A model generated the notes under the pieces. That model did no database searches and was not told the origin of the DNA. It was given only the letters and a program-made list of their open reading frames with translations. The position numbers and the translations under genes are program-made. From G016756615 sp035556195 (lineage in GTDB: Bacteria; Pseudomonadota; Alphaproteobacteria; Rhizobiales; Rhizobiaceae): DNA of 64,000 nt. This document shows, in pieces, positions 17,031 through 25,305 of the stretch (positions are counted from its first letter, which is position 1; each line of letters starts with the position of its first letter). The stretch is from NCBI GenBank assembly GCA_035556195.1, contig DATMFK010000067.1, positions 1 to 64,000 of the forward strand, given 5' to 3'.

Positions 17031-18028
17031 GCTCCGGCGGGAGATATCGGCTCGTCCTCGCGCTCCTCGGCGCCTTGACCGTCGTCCTTTTCCTGCTGTC
17101 GCTGACCGTCGGGCCCGCGGCGATCGGCTTTGCCGACAGCATCCGCGCGCTCTTCTCGCCGAATGCGGGTGCGGTCGCCATCGTCATGCAGGAAATCCGG
17201 CTACCGCGCGCGATCCTCGGCTTGATGGTTGGCGCAACGCTCGGCCTCGCCGGTGCCGCGCTCCAGGGATATCTGCGCAACCCGCTGGCCGAACCCGGCC
17301 TGATCGGCGTTTCCGCATCCGCTTCGCTCGGCGCGGTGATCGCCATCTATTCGGGCTTCACGCTTCTCTTTCCTCTCGGCTTGCCGATCCTGGCCCTGGC
17401 GTTCGCGGTTCTCGCGGTGCTCGTGGTTCAGGCGCTGGCGGGCAGGCGAGGCGGCACGCTTGCCGTCATACTCGCCGGGATCGCGGTATCGAGCTTTGCC
17501 GGCGCGATGACCTCGCTCGCCCTCAACCTGTCGCCCAACCCCTTTGCCGCGCTGGAGATCATGTTCTGGATGCTGGGCTCGCTGACCGACCGTTCGATGA
17601 CGCATGTCTGGCTCGCCGCCCCCTTCATGCTGGCCGGCTGGCTGATGCTCGCCGTCCTCGGCCGCGCCCTGGACGCGCTGACGGTCGGCGGCGAGGCGGC
17701 GCAGAGCATGGGCGTCGATCTGCGCCGCGTGCAGTTCCTGGCCGTCTTCGGAACGGCGGCGTCCGTCGGGGCGGCCACGGCGGTCGCCGGCGCCATAGGC
17801 TTTGTCGGCCTGATCGTTCCGCATGTGTTGCGGCCCCTTGTCGGCGCGCGGCCGTCACGCCTGCTTGCGGCGAGCGCGCTTGGCGGGGCGTCCATGCTGA
17901 TGGCGGCAGACGTGCTGGTGCGGGTGATCGCGCCCGGCCGGGACGTCAAGCTCGGCGTCCTCACCGCGATCGTCGGGGCGCCTTTCTTCCTGTGGCTGGT
18001 CTGGCGGACGCGAAAGGCTGTGGGATGA
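17027..18028 (+). CDS. btuC: Vitamin B12 ABC transporter permease (FecCD family)
   Basis: The 333-residue inner-membrane protein has the FecCD signatures: RLPRAILGLMVGATLGLAGAALQGYLRNPLAEPGLIGVSASASLGA early, and GAIGFVGLIVPHVLRPLVGARP late in the ATPase-coupling loop. About nine to ten membrane helices are expected. ATG 17027 overlaps the btuF stop (ATGA); an earlier in-frame start at 16955 would overlap btuF by 76 bp and is unlikely. Confidence 0.94.
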   Translation: MSSGGRYRLVLALLGALTVVLFLLSLTVGPAAIGFADSIRALFSPNAGAVAIVMQEIRLPRAILGLMVGATLGLAGAALQGYLRNPLAEPGLIGVSASASLGAVIAIYSGFTLLFPLGLPILALAFAVLAVLVVQALAGRRGGTLAVILAGIAVSSFAGAMTSLALNLSPNPFAALEIMFWMLGSLTDRSMTHVWLAAPFMLAGWLMLAVLGRALDALTVGGEAAQSMGVDLRRVQFLAVFGTAASVGAATAVAGAIGFVGLIVPHVLRPLVGARPSRLLAASALGGASMLMAADVLVRVIAPGRDVKLGVLTAIVGAPFFLWLVWRTRKAVG

Positions 18029-18828
18029 CGCTGCTGTCGGTTTCCTCCCTCGACGTCGCCCTGGGCGGCAAGCAGGTGCTGAAGCATATTTCCTTCGCCG
18101 TCCGCGCCGGCGAATTCGTCGGACTGCTCGGACCCAACGGCGCGGGGAAATCGACGCTTCTGCGCGCGATCGTCGGCCTGATCTCCTCCCGCGGAGCAAT
18201 CGCGGTGAGCGGCCGCCCGAATGCCGCCCTTTCCCCGGTGGAGCGGGCCCGCTTCGTCGCCTACCTGCCGCAGGATCGGGAGATCGCCTGGGGAATGGCG
18301 GTGGAGGACCTTGTATCGCTCGGCAGGACGCCACATCGCACGGCCTTCGCCGGCCTGGGCCGGGACGATCGCGCCGCGATCGAGCGGTCCATTCGGCGCA
18401 TGGAGGTCGAACATCTGCGACATCGACCGGCAACCGAACTCTCCGGCGGCGAGAAGGCGCGCGTGCTGATCGCGCGGGCCCTGGCGCAGGATGCGCCGCT
18501 GCTTCTTGCCGACGAGCCCACCGCCGGGCTCGATCCATGGCACCAAATCGCGCTGATGCGCATCTTCGCGGAACTGGCGGGGGAGGGACACGCGGTCGTC
18601 ACCTCCCTCCACGATCTCGGCCTTGCCGCGCGCTGGTGCTCGCGGCTCGTCCTGGTCGATCGCGGCGTGGTCGTCGCGGACGGTCCGCCGGAGGCGGTGC
18701 TTTCGCCGGAGCGCCTCCAGCAGGTCTATGGGGTGGAAGCCTATTTTGGCGAAGCCGCCGGCAAGATGATCCTGCAGCCGTTCGACGTCATGGCCGGGAA
18801 GCCGGGAGAACAAGACCGAAAAGAATGA
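18025..18828 (+). CDS. btuD: Vitamin B12 ABC transporter ATP-binding protein
   Basis: The 267-residue ATPase has Walker A GPNGAGKST, Q-loop YLPQDREIAWGMAVEDLV, signature LSGGEKARVLIARALA, Walker B LLLADEPTAGLD and H-loop TSLHDLGLA. It belongs to the FepC/BtuD branch and drives BtuC. ATG 18025 overlaps the btuC stop (ATGA). It is the last gene of the riboswitch-controlled operon; no strong intrinsic terminator is visible before the next gene. Confidence 0.94.
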   Translation: MTLLSVSSLDVALGGKQVLKHISFAVRAGEFVGLLGPNGAGKSTLLRAIVGLISSRGAIAVSGRPNAALSPVERARFVAYLPQDREIAWGMAVEDLVSLGRTPHRTAFAGLGRDDRAAIERSIRRMEVEHLRHRPATELSGGEKARVLIARALAQDAPLLLADEPTAGLDPWHQIALMRIFAELAGEGHAVVTSLHDLGLAARWCSRLVLVDRGVVVADGPPEAVLSPERLQQVYGVEAYFGEAAGKMILQPFDVMAGKPGEQDRKE

Positions 18829-18939
18829 GCGGGCGGGAGCAACGTTTCCGCGGCCAGTCCATGGATTGATCCGAACCCAAGTCCTGCCCAGGGCAGCGAT
18901 CATGCGCTAGACTGCCGTCTCCGATGGAGGAGATCGCGA

Positions 18940-19791
18940 ATGACCAGGGTGATCGTGACGGGCGGCAGCGGCAAGGTTGGCCGCGCCTGTGTGGAGGACC
19001 TGCTGAAGCATGGCTACGATGTCGTCAACATCGACGCCGTGCCGCCGGCCCGGGAGAACTGTCCTTTCGTTCAGGCCGATCTCACTGATTTCGGCCAGGC
19101 GCTGGAAGTGTTGTCGGAGGTCGACGACCGGCTGCGCGACGCCGACGCGCTCGTCCATCTGGCGGCGATCCCGGCGCCGGGCAAGAACCCCAACGCGGTG
19201 ATCTTCAAGGTCAACACGGTCAGCACGTACAATGTCTTCGAGGCCGCGCGTCGCGTCGGTATCCGCAACATCGTCTGGGCATCGAGCGAGACCGTGCTCG
19301 GCCTTCCCTTCGATCGGCCGCCTCCATACGCACCCGTCGACGAGGAGTATCCGGGGCGGCCGGAGACCGCCTATTCCCTATCGAAACTGCTCGGCGAGGA
19401 GATGGCCAAGCAGTTTTGCCGCTGGGATCCCGAGTTGAAGATCGTCGGCCTGCGCTTCTCCAATGTCATGGAGCCGCAGGATTACGAGCGGTTTCCCTCC
19501 TTCGATGGCGACGCGCGGCTGCGCAAATGGAACCTCTGGGGCTACATCGACGCGCGCGACGCCGCCCAGGCGATCCGCAAGGCGCTGGAGGCGCCGATCA
19601 AAGGGGCCGAGGTCTTCATCATCGCGAACGCCGATACGGTCATGTCGCGGCCGAATGCGGAGCTGATGGCGGAGATCTATCCGGATATCGCGCTGAAGGA
19701 GGGCGTCGGGGAAAACGAGACGCTGCTTTCGATCGACAAGGCGCGTCGGATCCTCGGTTACGAGCCCCAGCATAGCTGGCGGAAAAGCTGA
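18940..19791 (+). CDS. NAD-dependent epimerase/dehydratase (extended SDR)
   Basis: The 283-residue cytosolic enzyme has the N-terminal Rossmann motif TGGSGKVG (GxxGxxG), LVHLAAIPAPG, and the active-site pair in AYSLSKLLGE (YxxxK), with upstream WASSETV supplying serine. It resembles sugar-nucleotide epimerases and uronate dehydrogenase-like proteins, but the substrate cannot be read. GGAGGA precedes ATG 18940. It is in the same direction as the btu operon 112 bp after btuD, probably with its own promoter. Confidence 0.85.
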   Translation: MTRVIVTGGSGKVGRACVEDLLKHGYDVVNIDAVPPARENCPFVQADLTDFGQALEVLSEVDDRLRDADALVHLAAIPAPGKNPNAVIFKVNTVSTYNVFEAARRVGIRNIVWASSETVLGLPFDRPPPYAPVDEEYPGRPETAYSLSKLLGEEMAKQFCRWDPELKIVGLRFSNVMEPQDYERFPSFDGDARLRKWNLWGYIDARDAAQAIRKALEAPIKGAEVFIIANADTVMSRPNAELMAEIYPDIALKEGVGENETLLSIDKARRILGYEPQHSWRKS

Positions 19792-19883
19792 TGTTTTTCC
19801 GCCGCCGCAGACGATCCCGAGTGCCGGGCATGGCGGCTGAAAGCAATCGGCATGGGAAGATCGAAAAGAAGCGCCGGGAAGTC

Positions 19884-19912
19884 TTGGCAATTGCCCAGCA
19901 ATCGACTAGATG
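19884..19912 (+). promoter_or_regulatory. Possible sigma-70 promoter of tRNA-Ser
   Basis: TTGGCA at 19884 and TAGATG at 19907 are separated by 17 nt and lie 40 bp before the mature tRNA 5' end. Match to the vegetative consensus is fair. Confidence 0.4.
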
Positions 19913-19952
19913 AGCCCCGCGCCCTGTTGCTTCGCGGCACTGCGGCGCATGC

Positions 19953-20042
19953 GGAGAGGTGGCCGAGTGGTTGAAGGCGCACGCCTGGAACGCGTGTATA
20001 CGGGAAACCGTATCAAGGGTTCGAATCCCTTTCTCTCCGCCA
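19953..20042 (+). tRNA. tRNA-Ser(GGA): tRNA-Ser (anticodon GGA), CCA encoded
   Basis: The acceptor stem GGAGAGG pairs with TCTCTCC (one G-U), followed by discriminator G and encoded CCA. The anticodon arm is CACGC-CTGGAAC-GCGTG, giving GGA. The class II long variable arm has stem TACGG/CCGTA, and the T-arm has GGTTCGAATCC. It reads UCC/UCU codons. Confidence 0.97.
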
Positions 20043-20261
20043 GCTGCTACCCGTACAGCGCGGATAGCCGTATGGGATAGTCCGAGCGGGTCGGGTGCGC
20101 TGTTCTTGCGGATCGCAAGGGCTCGGGTGAGCCGGGACCGACACGTCGGAACGCCCTGAAGCCCTTTAGATGTCCTGCGATCCGAAGCGACACGAGATAG
20201 GTATTCCCCCTGAAGCGCCCTGTGCGGGCTCGCAGTGGAAGAACGCAGTCTCGCTTTCCTG

Positions 20262-20504
20262 TTAAGGCTGTTCGTCGGCGTCGCTGTTGCCGCGCTTCTT
20301 CGTTTCGAGGATACCGAAATCGCTGGAATGGTTGGCCTCATCCGCTGCGATAAAGCCTTCCGCGGCCAGCCCGCGCCGAAGCAATTCGCGTACCGCTGCG
20401 GCTCGGCTCGGCATCCGTTTCTCGAAACGCCAGTCGTCCAGTGCCCTGAGCTCGTCTGGGCTCAACATGACCTGCAGGCGGTCGGGCCTTTCCAGTGCTG
20501 CCAT
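20262..20504 (-). CDS. Small ribbon-helix-helix-like protein
   Basis: This 80-residue product reads RLQVMLSPDELRALDDWRFEKRMPSRAAAVRELLRRGL: one beta strand, then two helices with the SRAAAVREL motif typical of RHH (CopG/Arc-like) DNA-binding proteins. A hydrophilic tail follows. ATG 20504 has GGAGG at good spacing. No toxin gene is adjacent, so it is not clearly an antitoxin. It lies in a gene-poor stretch downstream of tRNA-Ser. Confidence 0.65.
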   Translation of the reverse strand: MAALERPDRLQVMLSPDELRALDDWRFEKRMPSRAAAVRELLRRGLAAEGFIAADEANHSSDFGILETKKRGNSDADEQP

Positions 20505-20592
20505 AGATGCTGCCTCCGCCAAATGAGTAAGCTACTAACCATGCCTATAGATAGTAAGGCATGAAAATGATGGCAAGGAGCAGCTGACTTAT

Positions 20593-20697
20593 ATGGCTGG
20601 GGATGAGGATGCTGAAAAGTCTGATGAAGATTACGAAAGTGCTAACTATTTGACTCGAATGGATATTTTTCGATTGTTTGTTGCCATTTCCGGTTAG
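20593..20697 (+). CDS. Possible small acidic protein (34 aa)
   Basis: A short frame begins ATG GCT GGG GAT with AAGGAG about 11 nt upstream, encodes an acidic N-half (DEDAEKSDEDYES) and a hydrophobic end (FRLFVAIS), and stops 56 bp before the next gene. The DNA here is clearly lower in GC than the surroundings. It may be chance. Confidence 0.25.
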   Translation: MAGDEDAEKSDEDYESANYLTRMDIFRLFVAISG

Positions 20698-20753
20698 ACG
20701 GGGTACGGTGGCTGGTGAAGGGGCTATCCCAGTCCACTGGACCGGAGGAGGCC

Positions 20754-21047
20754 ATGAAATCCAGTAGCGATCAAAGTCTTAGGCAAGACATAATCCACAA
20801 GGTTCAACAGGCCTTGTACGAGCAGGGTATCGTCAATATCGCTGCGATTGCCGAGGTTCTGCAGCAGAGATACCCGGCTCAAGAGGCGATAGAGCTTGAG
20901 AAGCTCGTGTTGGGTCATGCGAGCCTTATCAGCGCGCCCGTTATATTCGACCGCACGCTCTCACGGCTCGAGAGGACGATCGGCGACGACGATCAAGGCC
21001 TCATTATCGAGATTGTCGAAGGCGACCCAGATTCCCTCGCCAACTAA
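20754..21047 (+). CDS. Hypothetical protein (97 aa)
   Basis: The start ATG 20754 follows a strong GGAGGAG. The product is hydrophilic and helical (QDIIHKVQQALYEQGIVNIAAIAEVLQQRY...), ending in an acidic stretch (GDDDQGLIIEIVEGDPDS). I do not recognise a family. Codon use is less GC-biased than in neighbours, as for the adjoining noncoding DNA, which fits an accessory insert beside the tRNA. Confidence 0.65.
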   Translation: MKSSSDQSLRQDIIHKVQQALYEQGIVNIAAIAEVLQQRYPAQEAIELEKLVLGHASLISAPVIFDRTLSRLERTIGDDDQGLIIEIVEGDPDSLAN

Positions 21048-21082
21048 TCTTTCTGCGAGCGAAGTGAGGCAAGGTCATTCCA

Positions 21083-21307
21083 GTGGACAAAACCGCTGAA
21101 AGCGCGTGCGTTCTCGTCGAACACTCCAGCGGGAGCTGGTGGGTGACGATCATCGAAAATGGCGAAACGCTCCGGCGGTCATTCGCGCTCCGGCAGTTCG
21201 CCGAGAACTTTGCCGCTGGACAGCGCATGAGATTGGGATTGCACGAGCAGCGGCTCCAACCGGAGCACAAGGCGCAAGGCGCTCATTCGTCTTTGAGCAG
21301 CATCTGA
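21083..21307 (+). CDS. Small hypothetical protein (74 aa)
   Basis: A GTG-started frame encodes SSGSWWVTIIENGETLRRSFALRQFAENFAAGQRMRLGL, a compact beta-beta-helix-like pattern ending in a polar tail. No Shine-Dalgarno sequence is convincing. It is 35 bp after the previous small gene on the same strand. No function can be assigned. Confidence 0.45.
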   Translation: MDKTAESACVLVEHSSGSWWVTIIENGETLRRSFALRQFAENFAAGQRMRLGLHEQRLQPEHKAQGAHSSLSSI

Positions 21308-21314
21308 CGTTCAT

Positions 21315-21462
21315 CGACGATCGTGGCCATCGGACCGATGGCATCAGCGCATGGTCGACGATGACCGCGATCGCGACAGCGCCGGTTACCGTCTGCGCGA
21401 TGGAAGAGTAGTCGCGCTTGCAGAACATGCACCGGTAGCCGCCATGGATGAACATCAGCACG
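21315..21462 (-). pseudogene. Broken duplicate fragment of the adjacent alpha/beta-hydrolase gene
   Basis: On the minus strand this stretch encodes MFIHGGYRCMFCKRDYSSIAQTVTGA...VDHALMP, which aligns with MFIHGGYWRMFSKRDYSYIAQTITGA...VDYALMP of the intact gene. The corresponding DNA is 21960-22109. By eye about five in six bases match over roughly 148 bp. The frame shifts after ALMPSVR, and neither the start nor the catalytic serine region is present, so it cannot be functional. Confidence 0.8.
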
Positions 21463-21477
21463 GTCGCCGCGTCAGGG

Positions 21478-22308
21478 CTACTTCCCTAGGAGGCTCGCCA
21501 AGTGGATTGCTTCTGCGGTGGCCTTGTTCCCCAGGTTGCGGACGCTGCTCATATGATTGCTGCCGGGGAACGCGGCTTGCGAAACATGCAGCCCCTGTTT
21601 CGCCAGATGCCGCGCAAACGCGTCGGCCTGATTATGGAACGGCGGCGTTTCTTCCGCTCCGACTGCGATCTCCACCGCGACGGCGGGGTCGAAGCGGTGG
21701 GTGAGGGGCGTGAACAGGGCGGCCTCTTCGTCCGTGATCCCGATCTCGGCGGCAAGGAAGGAGGTCTGTAGCGGCTTCAGGTCGTAAAGCCCACCGAGCA
21801 GCAGCGCGCCCTTGATGTTCGAGGCTCTGCCGTCGTCGTCGAAAAGCATTGTCGCGAGATGGGCGCCGGCGGAGTGGCCGCTGACGGTCAACCGGTTGGG
21901 ATCACCGCCATGATGCGCGATGTGATCGAGCACCCAGCGTTTTGCGCGACGCACCTGGTCGACGATCGTGGCCATCCGCACCGCGGGCATGAGTGCATAG
22001 TCGACGATAACCGCGAGCGCCCCAGCGCCGGTGATCGTCTGCGCGATATAGGAATAGTCGCGCTTGGAGAACATGCGCCAGTAGCCGCCATGGATGAACA
22101 TGTGCACGGCCAGGCGATCGCGTTTGCCTTCTGGAAAGAAGAGATCGAGGGTCTCGGAGGAATGCGCCCCATAGGCGACATCGGCGGTCATCGGAATGGC
22201 CGCCCTGACGTCCGCGCTCCGGCGGACGATCTCGGCAACGATGTCGTCGAACTCGGCGACGTGATCGCGGATGCGGAACGGATCTTTTGGCACGGTGTCC
22301 CCTCTCAC
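21478..22308 (-). CDS. Alpha/beta hydrolase (arylformamidase/esterase-like)
   Basis: The 276-residue protein has the oxyanion-hole motif HGGYWRMFSKRDYSYIA and the nucleophile elbow GHSAG (SGHSAGAHLAT). An acidic residue follows and a late histidine sits in GSNHMSS. This pattern is close to bacterial kynurenine formamidase-like and carboxylesterase proteins of the HGG family. It would hydrolyse an ester or amide in the cytosol. GTG 22308 overlaps the aldehyde dehydrogenase stop (GTGA), so it is the third gene of the minus-strand operon ADH-ALDH-hydrolase. Confidence 0.85.
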   Translation of the reverse strand: MRGDTVPKDPFRIRDHVAEFDDIVAEIVRRSADVRAAIPMTADVAYGAHSSETLDLFFPEGKRDRLAVHMFIHGGYWRMFSKRDYSYIAQTITGAGALAVIVDYALMPAVRMATIVDQVRRAKRWVLDHIAHHGGDPNRLTVSGHSAGAHLATMLFDDDGRASNIKGALLLGGLYDLKPLQTSFLAAEIGITDEEAALFTPLTHRFDPAVAVEIAVGAEETPPFHNQADAFARHLAKQGLHVSQAAFPGSNHMSSVRNLGNKATAEAIHLASLLGK

Positions 22309-23813
22309 ATGCTCACGGCGATGTACTTTGCCTCCATGAACTCGGCAATGCCGTGCTTCTGTCCGCCTTCCCGGCCGAGCCCGCTCTGCTTCACGCCGCC
22401 GAACGGGGCCGCCGGATCGGACATCAAGCCGCGATTGAGCGCGATCATGCCCGATTCGATCCTGGAGCCCACGCGCATCCCCTTGGCGAGGTCGCGGGTA
22501 TAGATATAGGCGGCAAGGCCGTATTCCGTGTCGTTGGCGCGGGCAATGACCTCGGCCTCGTCCTCGAAACGCGAGATCGGCGCGACGGGGCCGAATATCT
22601 CCTCATGCGCCATTTCGGCATCGGCGGGCACGTCGCTCAGGACCGTCGGCGGATAGAAATAGCCTTTCCCGTCGGCCACCGCACCGCCGCACAGGATCCT
22701 GGCGCCGCGGCCGACCGCGTCCCTCACCAGCCGATCGATCTTGTCGACCGCCTTGCGGGTGATCATCGGCCCGCATTCGGTGTCGTCATCCGTGCCGGAG
22801 CCTACCTTCAGGGCGGCCATGCGATTGCGCAACCCTTCCGCAAATGCGTCGTGGATGCCAGCCTGGACGTAGATGCGGTTGGCGGCCGTGCAGGCCTCGC
22901 CGGCGTTGCGCATCTTGGCCACCATCGCGCCGTCGAGCGCAGCCTCCAGATCGGCGTCGTCGAAGACGATGAAGGGAGCGTTGCCGCCGAGTTCCATCGA
23001 GCATGAGATCACGTGCTTCGCCGCCTCGGCGAGAAGCACGCGGCCGACGCCGGTCGAACCGGTGAAGGAGAGCTTGCGCACGCGCGGATCGGCCAGCATG
23101 GCCGCCGTCAGCGGGCCAGGATTCGAGGTCGTGACCACGTTGACGACGCCGGGCGGGACGCCGGCCTCTTCATAAAGCGCGGCCAACGCATAGGCGGTCA
23201 GCGGCGTCTCGCTGGCGGGCTTCAGGATGACGGTGCAGCCGGCGGCGAGCGCCGGCGCGATCTTGCGCGTCGCCATGGCAGCCGGGAAATTCCAGGGCGT
23301 GATGAGCACGCAGATCCCGATCGGCTGATAGTCGACGACGATCCGGTTGGCGCCCGACGGCGCGAGGCCGAACTCGCCGCTGATGCGAACCGCTTCCTCG
23401 GCGTTCCAGCGGAAGAACTCCGCAGCATAAGCGACCTCGCCGCGCGCGTCGCGCAAGGCCTTCCCGTTCTCCAGGGAAATCAGCGCGGCCAGCGTCTCCG
23501 CCCGCTCGGTCATGAGTTCGAAGCAGCGTCTCAGGATTTCCGAACGCTTGCGCGGCGCGGTTTCGCGCCAGCTCGCGGCTGCCTTCGATGCTGCGTCGAC
23601 GGCGGCGGCGGCGTCGGCGAGAGTGGCATCGGGAACGGCCGCGATCACGGCCTCTGTCGAAGGATCGATCACATCGATGACACGCCCGTCGGACGACGGC
23701 CGCCACTGCCCTCCAATGTAGAGCCCGTGCGAGAAGGGTGCGTAGTCGGACATGTCTGGATCCTCGTCGAATGTCTCAGGAGAAATGTTCATCGGAAAGG
23801 CCCGGTCGATCAC
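22305..23813 (-). CDS. NAD(P)-dependent aldehyde dehydrogenase (succinate-semialdehyde dehydrogenase-like)
   Basis: The protein is up to 502 residues and is a full ALDH: ITPWNFPAAMATRKIAPALAAGC (cofactor and Asn site), GSTGVGR, ELGGNAPFIVFDDAD (general-base Glu), GEACTAANR (catalytic Cys) and EIFGPV. Sequence style is that of GabD/succinate-semialdehyde dehydrogenases, but the true aldehyde may be the product of the preceding alcohol dehydrogenase. GTG 23813 overlaps the ADH stop (GTGA); ATG 23753, with GAGGA upstream, is an alternative that removes 20 residues. Confidence 0.9.
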   Translation of the reverse strand: MIDRAFPMNISPETFDEDPDMSDYAPFSHGLYIGGQWRPSSDGRVIDVIDPSTEAVIAAVPDATLADAAAAVDAASKAAASWRETAPRKRSEILRRCFELMTERAETLAALISLENGKALRDARGEVAYAAEFFRWNAEEAVRISGEFGLAPSGANRIVVDYQPIGICVLITPWNFPAAMATRKIAPALAAGCTVILKPASETPLTAYALAALYEEAGVPPGVVNVVTTSNPGPLTAAMLADPRVRKLSFTGSTGVGRVLLAEAAKHVISCSMELGGNAPFIVFDDADLEAALDGAMVAKMRNAGEACTAANRIYVQAGIHDAFAEGLRNRMAALKVGSGTDDDTECGPMITRKAVDKIDRLVRDAVGRGARILCGGAVADGKGYFYPPTVLSDVPADAEMAHEEIFGPVAPISRFEDEAEVIARANDTEYGLAAYIYTRDLAKGMRVGSRIESGMIALNRGLMSDPAAPFGGVKQSGLGREGGQKHGIAEFMEAKYIAVSM

Positions 23814-25036
23814 GTCGCGACAGCCGCGATGTCGCCGTCATAGGCCGCCTTGACCAGCCGCCGCATGGCCGCGATGTCGAAGGGACGTGGGTTGTTCTTG
23901 ATCAGCCGGTCAATGCCGAGCGCCTGCTCGGCGGTCCAGTCCACCTTGTCCTCGGGGAGGCCCAGTTCAGCCAGCGTCGGCGTGATGCCGATCGCGCCAA
24001 ACAGCCGGGAGACCTCGCCAATGCTTGCACGCGCCATCTGCTCGGATGAACGGCCTGCCTGCGGCAGACCGAGTGCGGTGCCGATTTCCGCGATCTCGGT
24101 CGTGGCGGCGGACAGATTGTAGGTCATCACGTAGGGAAGCATTGTCGCCACGCCCAGCCCGTGCGGCGTGTGCGTGAGTGCGCCGACGGGATACTGCACC
24201 GCGTGGGCCGCGGCCGTTCCGGCCGTTCCGAAGGCGCAGCCAGCCGCCAGCGCCCCCATCATGACATCGGCGCGAGCATTTTCGTCCGATCCGTCCCGAT
24301 ATGCCTTTTCGAGACCGCGGCCGAGAAGCTTGATCGCCAGCAAGGCGAAGTGATCGGTGAGCGCGCTCTTGCCGATGAAGACGTGCTGCTGCGGCAAGAC
24401 GGGATCGGTGCCGCGCCTGGCCGCGGTAAACGCCTCGATCGCATGCGTGAGCGCGTCGGCCCCGGCGATCGCCGTCAGCGAGGGCGGGCAGGTGGCGGTC
24501 AGCTCCGGGTCGCAGAGCGCAACGGCGGCGATCAGATGAGGGCTGGAGATTCCGACCTTCAGCGTCCGCTCCGGATCCGAGATGACCGCGACGGGAGTGA
24601 CTTCCGACCCGGTGCCGGCGGTCGTCGGTACGGCGATCACCGGGAGGGTAGGGCCGGGCACCTTGAACTCGCCATAGTAGTCCTGGAGCCTGCCACCGTG
24701 ACTGATCAGCAGCGCTGCGCATTTGGCCATGTCCAGGCAACTGCCGCCGCCGATCCCGATGATCATGTCCGGCACGAAATCCTTCGCCTCCGCGACGCAG
24801 ACGGCAACGCTGTCGCGGGGCACGTCGGGCATCGTGCGGTCGTGGACGAGGACGTCGATCGACGCTGCTTTCAAGGCGGCAAGGATTTCGGCGAAGACGG
24901 ACGTCGCGGCGAAGCGCTCGTCGGTGCAGATGAAGGCGCGCCGGCCATATTTGGCGGCGACGGCAGGCAGCACATGCCGCTGGCCTTTGCCCAATAGGAT
25001 CTCGCGTGGCAAGCGCGCTGCTGCAAACAAGGTCAT
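23810..25036 (-). CDS. Iron-containing alcohol dehydrogenase
   Basis: The 408-residue enzyme has the group III ADH pattern: GGGSCLDMAKC (NAD pyrophosphate), PTTAGTGSEVTPVAVI, and metal-binding residues in GADALTHAIEAF and HAVQYPVGALTHTPHGLG. It oxidises an alcohol or hydroxyacid (some relatives act on 4-hydroxybutyrate or 1,2-diols) with NAD. It is the first gene of a three-gene operon with an aldehyde dehydrogenase and a hydrolase, reading away from the FCD regulator, which suggests a short oxidation pathway under its control. Confidence 0.92.
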   Translation of the reverse strand: MTLFAAARLPREILLGKGQRHVLPAVAAKYGRRAFICTDERFAATSVFAEILAALKAASIDVLVHDRTMPDVPRDSVAVCVAEAKDFVPDMIIGIGGGSCLDMAKCAALLISHGGRLQDYYGEFKVPGPTLPVIAVPTTAGTGSEVTPVAVISDPERTLKVGISSPHLIAAVALCDPELTATCPPSLTAIAGADALTHAIEAFTAARRGTDPVLPQQHVFIGKSALTDHFALLAIKLLGRGLEKAYRDGSDENARADVMMGALAAGCAFGTAGTAAAHAVQYPVGALTHTPHGLGVATMLPYVMTYNLSAATTEIAEIGTALGLPQAGRSSEQMARASIGEVSRLFGAIGITPTLAELGLPEDKVDWTAEQALGIDRLIKNNPRPFDIAAMRRLVKAAYDGDIAAVAT

Positions 25037-25234
25037 GAACTGTGTCCTTCAAAACCGGTTGGTGACCGAGAGAATGAGTCCGCTCCGAAGGCGAGGAGCG
25101 TGTTCGAAACGTTCGTGGAGGGCCGCCCCCCGGCATCCCTGCTCATCGCCAAGCCGACGTGGTGGCGATCCACGTCATTTCGGCCGCAAGGGACGCCGTG
25201 CCCCGATTTACCTTCAAGTGGTATCTCCTATAAA

Positions 25235-25246
25235 ATCGTATACGAT
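25235..25246. promoter_or_regulatory. GntR/FCD-type operator palindrome
   Basis: ATCGTATACGAT is a perfect 12-bp palindrome with the GTATAC core typical of FCD-subfamily GntR operators. It lies between the divergent ADH operon and the FCD regulator gene, 60 bp upstream of the latter. Confidence 0.7.
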
Positions 25247-25305
25247 ATAGGATTGAATTGCCCGGAGCATCGTGTTAGTGGTCGCTCCTGTCAAGAGGTA
25301 AGACG

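Noticed and set aside
20262..20504. Toxin-antitoxin system
   Set aside because: The RHH-like protein has no adjacent toxin-like gene on its strand.
19953..21478. Integrated prophage or complete island at tRNA-Ser
   Set aside because: There is no integrase, phage gene or duplicated tRNA end in the window; only a remnant is plausible.
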